NCBI GenBank assembly: GCA_963978545.1
Contig: OZ021724.1
Coordinates: 33,250,433-33,314,432, forward strand
Direction of reading: 5' to 3'
Source: Linyphia triangularis
Lineage: Eukaryota > Arthropoda > Arachnida > Araneae > Linyphiidae
DNA length: 64,000 nt
Shown: one piece after another, positions 26,573-36,261 of the stretch
Layout: every line of letters starts with the position of its first letter
How positions within the stretch are numbered: the stretch's first letter is position 1
The notes under the pieces: model-generated
Database searches by the model: none
The model's input: the letters and a program-made list of their open reading frames with translations, nothing else
Told to the model about the DNA's origin: nothing
Position numbers and translations under genes: made by a program

Positions 26573-29500
26573 TATTTATGTAGCTACAAGTGACATGCTA
26601 GGTTTCAGAAATATACAAAAACAGTCTGTCCTAAATTTATCTTTTAAAAGATGTAGTCACTTTGGTGGCGGTTGTGGTGCACAAAAAAAAAAAGCTTTAT
26701 TGTTCTTCTTTATAATAGAGAAAAATGGTAAAGCTTTTTTTAAGGATAATTGTTATCCTTAAAATTTCTTTATTTTCCTACTTGCATCTCTTTTCCTTCA
26801 GGCATTTGAACGAATACTGTACATACTGGCCATTCGGCATCCTGCTTGTGGATATGTTCAAGGGATGAATGATCTTGTAACGCCTTTCTTTGTTGTATTT
26901 TTACAAGATTTTGTTCCTCCAGGTGAGCTATCTCTATTTTTTTATTGTAAACTAGAATTACTCTCACTTTGCTCAGAATTTAATATTTTACTGATTTATT
27001 TTAAAATTATAGTATGTTCCAAAGCCTTTTTATTTTTATAAATGTGATTTGAAGGTTCTTTGTTTTTTGTTATTAAAATAGTGGATTTTTGATGGAGTTA
27101 ATTTCCTCATCACAATGAGTTACCAAGAGGACTTAAGCTATGAGACAAAAGAAATTTTAGAATCCTGCCAAATTGCACATCTAGAAAATATTTTTTATAA
27201 TTACAACTTATCTTTAATATCTAATACATTTTAGCAGCTAATCTAAATAGTAAACTATGTTACAAAATGTATTTCAAATTATTCATTTATTTTAAAAATA
27301 ATTTAACTGTATTCTTGTTATGTACGAAATATAGCATTTCATACGAGTTTTTATGTCACTCTCCCAAAATATGCCAAATTCAAGTTCTGTAATTGGTATT
27401 CTTATACATTAACATGATGGTTTGTTATTATTTTCCGTTAAATGTTTTTAGGTTTGAAGAAAAAATTTGACATCACACATTAATTGATGAAAGGAATCGG
27501 TAAATCTAAAAACTAACATGTTTATCTTTAAAAATTTTCGAAATAAATTCCCAGCATCAAAATGAACGATTTTAATGCTATAATAAATTAAAACAAATAT
27601 TACCAAATTCAAAAATCTACTTGTTTAAAAAATTAGTTATTTTATTGTGAAACCATGCAGTTTGGTTTATTGCAAAGCCTCACGTGATCTGAATTGGCTG
27701 GAAAGCTTTTAGACTATGCAGGGGTCGCAGACGTCCTATATGTCCTATAAATCCTATATATTTTTTTAAATTGGCAAAAACGTCCTATATTTTACAATTG
27801 TCCTATATATCCTATATTTCTATATTGATTCGATCTATATTTTCTTCTAATTCTTAATAACGGAGCCGTTCGTTACCATTTTTTATATTTCGGATTCTTT
27901 GGCGCGATCGAAAGCGATGTTTGTAACGGCAGCGTTTTATCTCTTGTGACGTCACGTGCTGCAATAACCTACAACTCAACTCTACTGGACCGGTGGACAC
28001 AGGTGTTGTAAAATGTAAACATGTAAACTTTTCTATTGCAAGCGGTCTTGAATTTCAGATTTGTTTTCTCTTCCAACGTAGTAAATTAATTGGTCATAAT
28101 ACAGAGAGAGATGCAGCAACAAAACTCTGCCTTAAGAAAACGGATAAAAACAACTTGTTATTAACTTGCAGGGAACATTTTGAATGCTCAGTCAATAATT
28201 GATGAAGGAAACAAAAGGGTTAAGATTTACTGTAAGATGTCGAATGGCGATTTTTTTATTCCAATACAGATACGGCCGATCAAACGGTATAGTGGTTAGC
28301 ATGCTAGCCTCAAGACCGCGAGGTTGCGGGTTCGAGTCTCGTGTAAGGCATGGGTGTTTGTAAATGTATGTTGGCTTGTCTAATGAGGAATGTTTCGGCG
28401 CATTATAGCCCTCGTGTTGCTGACGGCGCCAGATAATCTGGAAACAACCAACCAATACCGATACTGATTCTGCACCATGTATTGTTTACATCAAACCGCG
28501 CCTAATTATGGCAACCATAGGCAGTTCTCTTGCTCTTAAAAAAAATGGCAGGACTGCCATTTTTTGGTGAAAATCACCTTGGCGCAGAATACGTACCAGA
28601 TTCAGAACATTAGCCACGATTTTTTCATAAAAGTCGCCAAAATTGAAAATGACGTCAATACGCTGTGTTGTCAAATCCAAACGGTCACTAGGGTTTCCGG
28701 AATCCAATCCAACCGACACTGAATAGTAAATCTGAACCAACAAAAGACTGCTAACAGGGATAAAAAGAAAATACTTAAAGAAATTAGAGTAGTTCAAGCA
28801 GTTATTGATGCTGGAAGCAAAAGACTCTAGATTGCTAATAATGTAATTAATAAAACTTGATTTAGGGATGGAATATTGAGGCAATAACGGATGACATATT
28901 CAGGATCAGGCGACTTCTTTTTTTTAAAGGTGTGTTTTCTATTCTCTTAAGTACAATATAACGAGTTAATTTTTAAGTTTAGTAGCAACTGTGTGCAGTT
29001 ATTTGATGTTTTAAATTGTCCTATATATTATTTTTAAAAATCCTATGTATTCTTATTTTGTCACTTTGACCCCTGACTATGGAAACTTATCTTAATGCAA
29101 ATTCATATTTTCTAATTATATAGGTTTTCTTTTATAATTCTTATAAAAATTAAATATGTAATTAATATATTATGTTGGCTTATATGTCATTGTACACATA
29201 TTTGCTTTCCAAATTAGATGCCGATGTTGAGAGCTATGATGTTAGCCAATTACCATCAGATGCTCTGCAACAAGTAGAAGCAGATAGCTACTGGTGCATG
29301 GCCAAATTACTGGATGGAATTCAGGACAATTATACTTTTGCCCAGCCAGGTATACAGAAAAAGGTCCACACCCTAAAAGAACTGATCCAACGCATAGATG
29401 GTTTGTTCTTTTATTTTTAGCCCTAATTGAAATATTACTCCATTTTGTCATATAGCCTTTGTTACTTAAGCAAATCCCTTCTTGACATACTATTGAATGC

Positions 29501-32500
29501 AATGCCACTTAAGTGGGTACATACACCCAGAACTTTCAAAAAATCGATATTTTTTTTAACGGATTCTTCTTCTCTGTTTTAGGCATGTTTCTGTGAAAAT
29601 CAATTGCAAAAATTTCCCATAGATCCAAAGTTATGATCAAAAATGGGATCGCCCGACGAAATTGCCTGGCGCAGATAGCTGTCCGTTACTTTCTATTTCG
29701 GAGACAATTGTTTACTGACTTGGAGGGGTACAATATGAAGCTGGAATGGGAGAATAAAATAATAATAAATAAACAAATTCATAACGTTCTTGCGTTAGCT
29801 GCGCGCGACTTCAAGCGAAACGGACTTAAAACTTTAAACACGTTTTTCTCGAAACTTTTTCCAGGACGGTCTCCACGATAACTCCTAGAGTTTTTAATAT
29901 TTTTGGACAGGATTTTTTTTTAAAATGCTTGTAATTGATGTCGCTATAGTCTGTCGAGCCAGATTTTTAAGTACAAAATTTTTTATAAGCAATTTAAGTG
30001 CAAAATTTTTTGACGAAAAACACACGCTATTTTTCAAATTGGTATAATTAAAAAAAAATTTGAAATTCAGAAATCCGGCTTGACAGACTATAACTACACC
30101 TTCATTTTACAAGAAAATTTTTTCATTTTGCAGATCCATCTACATTTAAAGAAAAAATTATGTCGACCATTGAACAATTTTTTTTTTATAGTGTTCGGGT
30201 CACGTGGTTTTTCATATTGTATTTAAAAAAAAAAAATTATAAATACCAATAAACAATGTGTAATGTTTTATTTTATTAATTTCTATTATTATCCCTTCCA
30301 AAAACAGTTTCTTTTTTTAGCGCGTTTTGAGAGCCGTTGGGTGTATGTACCCCCTAAAGTAAATTGCTTCTGGACATGTAATGAAACTTCTATAACTGAA
30401 TGCAATGAAATGTTTCATATTAATATTGCTTAATGATTCAGTTTTTATTCAAGGGAGATTTTTTTATTTTAGCACCTTTACATAACCATTTAAAGAGACA
30501 TTCCATAGAATATCTTCAGTTCTCATTTCGATGGATGAACAATCTTCTAATGCGTGAACTGCCTTTAGCTTGTACTATTCGACTATGGGATACATATCTG
30601 GTGAGTATTTGAATTGAATGTTTATACTTAATTATAAAATTAAATTCTTATTTATTATTTTTTCTTTAATACTCATGAATTTGAGTTTTTATTAGATAAT
30701 TCTTAAAATGTACTGTACAAGTATTTTAATAGACAATTCCAACATTTTTTTAAAATGAGTGAAATTAGTTTATATTTATGAAGAATTTCTTTCTGATTCC
30801 AAATATTCAAACAAAAGTTCTTTTAAAAAAATTACTTATTTAAATATTAATAAAAAAAGATGCCCGAAAACTAGTCTGATCAAAACATTCCGCTATAGCT
30901 GTGATGTCACAACATCCTTTCTGTTCTCTACTCGCGAGGTTTCTACCAAATAATTGGCATTGGTTTTGAAGACAGTTGCCATATCCTGTACCGGTTGGTG
31001 CGATTTGGGAGAAACTTGCAAAACTGGTTTCCACTGCTGCATTTCAAGCCAAGTTGTTTCTGATGGAGCGACTTCACATTAAATTCAAGCCGAATGAATC
31101 GTTTTCTCGCCAAAATCTAACAGACAAACTTGGATTGCAAATTAAAAAAAGAAAAAGCGCTGCGAGCAGAAATTTTTGTGTTTCGGACCTTTTCAAAACA
31201 TTTAGAATTGAATAAAAAAAAAAATCCAGAAATAGTCTTTTGGCTTTAGCTAGTTTGATACATTTTGTAAAAAGTTTTTTTTTAAATGCTTTTTTTATAA
31301 TAACCCATCTGATCTGTGTAATTATTTTGCAGTCTGAAACTAATGGTTTTAGCAATTTTCATCTGTATGTTTGTGCTGCATTTCTCAAGTATTGGTCGAG
31401 AGAATTGTTACAGGAAAAGGACTTTCAGGTATGGCTCTCTTATAATACTGTATATATGTGTAAGTAACGCAACTACCTCGATGAAACTCTCGATGCTGAA
31501 TTCTTTTAACATAACTTTAGGATCGTAGGTTTTTGTTTATTCTACCACTGATATTTATTTCGATTTCTTCTGGGGAGGTAGTCCAAATGCCTACTGTTTG
31601 TTTCTGAAGACCACTGAAATAGGAGTTCTTTTAAATTTATATTGCAAAGCCCTAGTGCATTTTTTTAGACCGAGGGTATTGTGTTCATTTTTACCTAGTG
31701 GCTTGCTTTATACATCTGTCACTGGTCAACAACAGCATGCCCTATTTTCTTCAAATATCAAATCATTCTGCCGTTTTTTGTCTAGCTAACAAGAATTAAA
31801 TTGTGAAATTTGCCGTAAATATCGGAAGAAAATGCTGTATGTCAGTTGAGTTTTTGTTCTTTTATGATTACACTAAGGGGCTCCGCCCCTGCTTACTAAC
31901 CCTCAGGATTGCTACGCAGTTCTCCTTGGTTCGCGAAGCGAACCAGCCTCGCTTCAAAGTAAGGCATTTAAAAAATGCCCCAGAAAAATCTATTTCAGTT
32001 GCATAATCAAGAAAAATCTTGAAGAATGATGTTGTTCCATGAAACTGAAAAAATTGGATAATTTATGATGAGCTACAATACTTGAAAATCATAACCAGAA
32101 TGAATATTACCATAAAAAGTTATTTTAAAAAAAAATTGTGATTTATCCAGAATGCTGAAATTCTTATTCAATCTACTGTTAATTTTCAGCATAGAAACCT
32201 TAATATTCTTAATGGAAATTCTGTGCTCAGTTTTTATTGGTATATATATTCTGAAAACGTTCACATATAAATATGGATAAAACTTTAAAGTACGGTACGA
32301 ATTCTTCGCCAAGAATTGTTTACATAAAACAGCGCCAAATTATGGCAACCATAGGCAGTTTACTTGTTACTAAAGAAAGGGCGTCGGCTGACATTTGTTG
32401 GTGTAGTTCTTTGCGCAGAATCTGTACCCGACTTGGAATTTTAACCAACAATTTTTCGAAAAAACTTGGTTTATATACAATTTTAATCCAAAGAAACTTA

Positions 32501-34742
32501 CACATCTTGCATCTATTTATTCCGGAATCAATGTAAATATTAAATCAATACGGTTTAAATAGGCAATAATTTGCTTCAGTTATAAGAAAACAAAATAAAG
32601 CGAATTCAAGATGTTGGTTGCTGCCAGAAGTCAAATTTCATAAAATATATTGTGATTGGCTGGATTGCTGAATTTAGAAGCTCATGCATAAAGCACATTT
32701 AGAAAATTTGTAATTAGTTGTTTGAAGTCGTTGCCATTCTGCTCACAGAAATACAGCCGAATTTGGGCGGCACACAAGAGAATTATATAGATACTTATGT
32801 TAGTATGAAAGTAGTAGCTGTAATATAGCTTCAGGAATGGCAATGTGTTATGTTTTCCACTGAGTATGCTGTTGCAATGCTAAAAAATGTAAGATTGGTG
32901 CAGAGCGTATCCATACATCTTGATGGCTTAATAACTTTATTGCACATCGCCTTTTTCTTCTGTTTAGAAAGCCACTAAACTTTGCCAAGGTATTTGCATT
33001 ACTGCTAATGCACCAATCTTTGCTCTTGTTTTATACTTTTTTTGTACATATTTTTGCTTTCAATAGCTTAATATGCAATTAAAGAAAGTATTGCATTGGT
33101 ATCAAAATATCATTGTTGATTTTTTTTAATTTTATTTTTTGGTATTTTTCAACTTTTAGAAGGCTCCAAGCTCAGAAAAGTGAGTTTTGAAAAATGATCT
33201 TATGTATGGAAACAGCATGTCTTTAACATGGAATGTACAACGATCGCTGAATTTGATGTATAAATCAATAGTAACCATCAGCTGTGTCAAGGTTGCCATC
33301 AAAATTCATGCACAAAATACCATTGAAATGTTTATATTTTTCCAAATTATCAAATTAGGGATGAAATAATTTTGGTAAAAATAATTCTAAAAATGCCTTT
33401 TAAGGTGTTCTCATTCCCTACAGCAAAATTTCTGTAAATATACCCTAAAAGTGTTTAAACTAGGAGTATGTGAAATTGCACAACTTTTAATTATATTACA
33501 CTTTATACAAGTCAACTGCATTTATATTTGCCAAGGATTGGTGTAATTTACCATTTTTGTTTTTATACTTTTATTAGTTTTAAAAAAATGGGTATTTTGA
33601 TGATATTTTTAGCAATAGTTATTACATTGCCAAAAAAAAAATACAGCCAAAAGGGCAAGATTAGTGATTTTTCCCCCTGATAAGTGTTACATTTTCATTT
33701 CTTGTAAATGAAACAGACAGAAATCAATTGTTAATGAGCGATTCTCAAGGGAAGAGAACACTGTTAGATATTAATTTTTTAACTTTTTACGAATTTCTTT
33801 GGATTTTCGGAGGTAGAGTTGATAAAAATTGTTATAGCCGTTTTTTAGCAACTGCTGAGAAACATATTTTTTAATGGCAGCTACCCTATGTGCTTGCTTT
33901 GTTTTGACTAAAACTTTAATGATAAGTCCCATGGCCACTACAAACCTGTACACAAAATTTGAACAACATAGGTTAATCCATTTGTGAGTTATGTTGACCA
34001 CAGAGACATTTTTTCCAGATAAATTTCTTGAACTCCTGATGTTCCTCTAACGTACCCCCCCCCCCCCCGCTCCCCATTTGTAAATTTGAAATTATGTGAA
34101 GAATCCTAAAATATTCAATTAGCAAACTTCTCAATGAATTAATTTTAAAATGTCAACATTTAAAATCTGTGATCCCCCACAAACTTCAACCTTTATCTCT
34201 TTTAAACACTGAAAAATTATGCAGATTTTCTTCTTGCTTTTGACAATTAAAGAATCATGATAGAAAAGAGAGGAAAATGGCATGCCCTGCTCACAAGAAA
34301 AAGAAACAAATACTTAACACTCCATGAAAAGCAAAACACTGATTTTTTAATGAATATTTTAAAAAGTTCTGTTAAATTAAAAAAAAATTATTGTACTTAA
34401 CAATATTTTCTTTTTTACCATGCCGTTGCAGGGTGCTAATATTGTATATAGTTTTAGTTAACCCATTATATATAGTTTTGTAGTCTGAACTAGCTCAAAA
34501 ACATGTTGCTGAAAGTGATTTATGTTTGTAAAAGTATGCTATTTATTGGAGAAAACATTGGACTATATTTCTTGAAACATTTGTGTGTTTATTTCTCCAA
34601 ATAGGGATTAATGCTAAGTCTACAGAATCTTCCAACATTGCACTGGGGAGATAACGAAATTAGCCTCCTTGTTGCAGAAGCTTATAGACTGAAATACATG
34701 TTTGATGATGCGCCTAATCACCTGCAGCCTCGAGAGAACTAA
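18201..34742 (+). CDS. TBC1D22: TBC1D22-type Rab GTPase-activating protein, 13 coding exons
   Basis: Coding exons: 18201-18268, 20483-20527, 21097-21230, 21796-22029, 23241-23465, 24997-25067, 25235-25363, 26099-26164, 26802-26922, 29218-29400, 30473-30600, 31333-31428, 34605-34742. All introns are GT-AG and phases agree, giving 545 aa (human TBC1D22A and B are slightly over 500). The start is the first ATG after an in-frame TAA at 18192-18194, and exon 1 encodes SFWKKSENVPG, matching the family's N-terminal FWKRS..LPG. DAWDIGDDE (exon 3) and NPNTDLKELRPLSWSG (exons 5-6) are family signatures. The TBC domain runs from about residue 236 to 520. The arginine finger is in IHIDVPRM (Arg309) and the glutamine finger in YVQGMNDL (Gln344), so the GAP site looks intact. 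Other conserved blocks are AKLLDGIQDNYTFAQPGIQK, FRWMNNLLMRELPL and FHLYVCAAFL. The family acts on Rab GTPases at internal membranes, with Golgi links reported for the vertebrate proteins. PLVPLFQQ and YRLKYMF resemble the B paralogue a little more. Confidence 0.96.
22577..22825. repeat. Three tandem copies of an ~86-bp unit
   Basis: Units begin at about 22577, 22662 and 22748 with ACCTTGTG(C/T)(T/G)AATGT, continue through 'caagctcttt...aataaatgctcat', and end in a 'gggagttaagggc' box. They lie in the TBC1D22-like intron between 22029 and 23241. Confidence 0.85.
24331..24581 (-). repeat. Dispersed ~240-bp repeat, copy 1
   Basis: The reverse complement matches 36758-36988 along nearly its full length. 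Shared landmarks are TTTGGCAACA(A/G)GAAAGA, ATTGCGATTG-like and GGTTAATTAGGC. No terminal repeats were found and the transposon class is unknown. It lies in a TBC1D22-like intron. Confidence 0.8.
26923..27718 (+). other. TBC1D22-like intron segment without a recognisable element
   Basis: AT-rich intron sequence between the exon ending at 26922 and the 6-bp-duplication element. Nothing else is visible. Confidence 0.6.
27719..29075. mobile_element. 1.36-kb CAGGGGTC terminal-inverted-repeat element with a perfect 6-bp duplication
   Basis: The left end is CAGGGGTCGCAGACGTCC and the right end on the opposite strand is CAGGGGTCAAAGTGAC. ACTATG flanks both ends (27713-27718 and 29076-29081). Both sub-terminal zones are built of repeats of the 'tcctatata' type. 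A plus-strand frame (27993-28202) ends in LLLTCREHFECS; its C-x2-H resembles the end of a THAP or BED-type zinc finger, but the rest of such a domain is not visible. The element carries a SINE (28274-28453) and a segment (about 28486-28670) also present in the Helitron at 31873-32791. A hAT-related origin with a short duplication is possible but unproven. Confidence 0.75.
28274..28453 (+). mobile_element. tRNA-derived SINE, copy 1
   Basis: A 180-bp element with an internal pol III promoter: A box TGGTATAGTGGTTAGC and B box GGTTCGAGTC, in a tRNA-like head, followed by a ~110-bp tail that ends in (AACC)n-like sequence. Imperfect 11-bp duplications flank it: AATACAGATAC (28263-28273) and AATACCGATAC (28454-28464). 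It is nearly identical to the copy at 58892-59072. It is inserted inside the CAGGGGTC element, so it is younger than that insertion. It is a SINE and not a functional tRNA gene. Confidence 0.92.
29513..30354. mobile_element. ~840-bp terminal-inverted-repeat element with TTAA-type flank
   Basis: The ends are GTGGGTACATACACCCAG at the left and GGGGGTACATACACCCAA on the opposite strand at the right. The left flank is TTAA (29509-29512) and the right is TAAA (30355-30358), a near-match to the TTAA duplication of piggyBac and Kolobok elements. An 82-aa plus-strand frame (29633-29881) shows no domain I recognise. It sits in the TBC1D22-like intron 29401-30472 and contains a nested MITE. Confidence 0.7.
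29945..30092. mobile_element. Nested 148-bp MITE with AGTCTGTC ends
   Basis: TATAGTCTGTCGAGCCAGAT at the left is mirrored by AAATCCGGCTTGACAGACTA at the right, with TA(TA) at both borders. Short TIRs with a TA duplication fit Tc1/mariner-type MITEs. It is nested within the TTAA-type element, so it inserted later or was carried with it. Confidence 0.75.
31873..32791 (-). mobile_element. Non-autonomous Helitron, copy 1
   Basis: Read on the minus strand, it starts TCTATATAATTCTCTTG after a host A and ends with the hairpin GGGGC-GGA-GCCCC followed by TTAG and a host T. A 5' TC, a 3' hairpin before CTRR, insertion between A and T, and no target duplication are the hallmarks of Helitrons. Here the 3' tetranucleotide is TTAG, one base off CTAG. 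Both ends match the copy at 55195-56303, including the GATTGGCTGGATT(G)C/TTGAATTT block. No Rep/helicase is encoded. It lies in the last TBC1D22-like intron. Confidence 0.8.
33770..34055 (-). repeat. Partial copy of the ~740-bp dispersed repeat
   Basis: The reverse complement matches the middle of the repeats at 46370, 47387 and 56437. Shared landmarks are CATAACTC, GTGGCCATGGGAC and GGCAGCTACC-type blocks. The right end meets a run of C bases near 34058-34070. Confidence 0.8.
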
Positions 34743-35009
34743 CTCAAGACAGGGTTTTTTGTAATATACTAATGCTCAGAATTTTTTATGCTGATGCGCT
34801 TCAAAAGCAAATTTTTGTTTACATTAATGAATCTCCCAATTTTGTAAACACTTTTAATTACAATTATGGGTTCTTTCTGACAAGCTTTATTGCTGGATCA
34901 AAAGCTACCAAACCATGAATTGTAAAGAAATTTATATCAATGGTGTCTATTCGTGGTGTTATTAGTTTTTTCCATGAATATTGTTAAATATATATTGTAT
35001 AGATGTGTA

Positions 35010-35015
35010 AATAAA
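35010..35015 (+). terminator. Probable polyadenylation signal of the TBC1D22-like gene
   Basis: AATAAA lies 268 nt after the stop codon at 34740-34742. Confidence 0.6.
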
Positions 35016-35337
35016 TCATAGATCCTTTAAGTTTATATTTTTGATTAAAAATGACTGAATTTGAAGTATGACAAAAATATTCAATGATGTTGATACCATT
35101 ATCAATGTTTAAGGACTTTAAAAGTAACATTGTTAATGAAGTAAGAACATATCTATTTTAAGCAATATTGTGATGTCTATGCTTCAATCACATGTTTATT
35201 CGCAAGGTGTTAATATATCAAAACTAACATGTTAATGATCCTTAATTCTTACTAAAATTTATTATGAAAGTTGTATTAAAAGTTTATTACTATAACAATA
35301 CTGTAGAGAATTAAACTGAATAAGACATTTAACATTT

Positions 35338-35343
35338 TTTATT
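35338..35343 (-). terminator. Probable polyadenylation signal of the SUCLG2-like gene
   Basis: AATAAA on the minus strand is the first I find downstream of the stop at 36262, implying a 3' UTR of about 0.9 kb. It lies about 320 bp from the signal of the convergent TBC1D22-like gene. Confidence 0.5.
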
Positions 35344-36261
35344 TGTAATCACTTGAGTAAAAATAACTATAAAAATTACTGAAATTAAAACCTTAAAAAA
35401 AAAAAAAATCAATGAACAATACATTGATACTCATTGAATAATCTCCAAATATACAAATTTTTTAATTATGTAAAATAAAAAGGCACTTTATATGAGTTAA
35501 TACAGTCAGATAAGCTTTACATAAGAAGATTGAAACCATAATATTTTTAAATGCTTAAAAATGAAAGGGATAAAGTATGTTGCTTTGAGACACGATTGAT
35601 TTTACAAATATTAAGTAAACAAAAATGTAGAAGATGTATAAAAATAAGTACACTTCCTTTGCAATATAATTCAAAACTGTAAAGTAAGGATTTAGATTCT
35701 CTCAAAAGTACAACACTAAAAGCACATTTAATTTCAAATATATAGTATATCAACAATTCGTAAACACAGAACATTTAAATATCTCTTGGATCTTTTGCAC
35801 CTGCTTAATAGTTTTTGATTCCAAATCCATGTAAAAGGAAACTAAAACATTGTACATTATTCCTTAATGTATTAAAGGGAAGGGATTTTGTAGTAGGATT
35901 GAACACAAATGCAAAATTGCCTAAGAGAGCCATGTCTGCAGAAGTGACCCTTTCCCTGAAACACTTTTACAGTATGTGATTACTAAGGTAGGTGGGATTT
36001 TTTTGTTCCACCGGGTGAACTAGCTAACAAGGTGTCTTATTTCTAACATCACCTTTGAAATGAGCTAGTTTATAGCTTCTGGCTGCTCTAACATTATAAA
36101 TACCTTATATAAAATAGATTTTCTTTCATTACAAATTTCAACATGTAAATTTAAGTACAGTGTAATATTAAACACATGGACTATCTCAACAAGTATCAGA
36201 ATTGTTACTATCTTTGAAATGATTAATTTAAAAAATTCTATGTTTGAATGATCATATTGAA

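Noticed and set aside
28274..28350. Possible functional tRNA gene
   Set aside because: The tRNA-like head is repeated with the same 3' tail at 58892 and has SINE-type duplications, so it is a SINE.
28486..28884. 132-aa minus-strand frame
   Set aside because: It has no recognisable domain and overlaps the segment shared with a Helitron; the plus strand fits as well or better.
30976..31215. 79-aa plus-strand frame with basic C-terminus
   Set aside because: It sits in a TBC1D22-like intron without splice support and I recognise no domain. It may be a transposon remnant.
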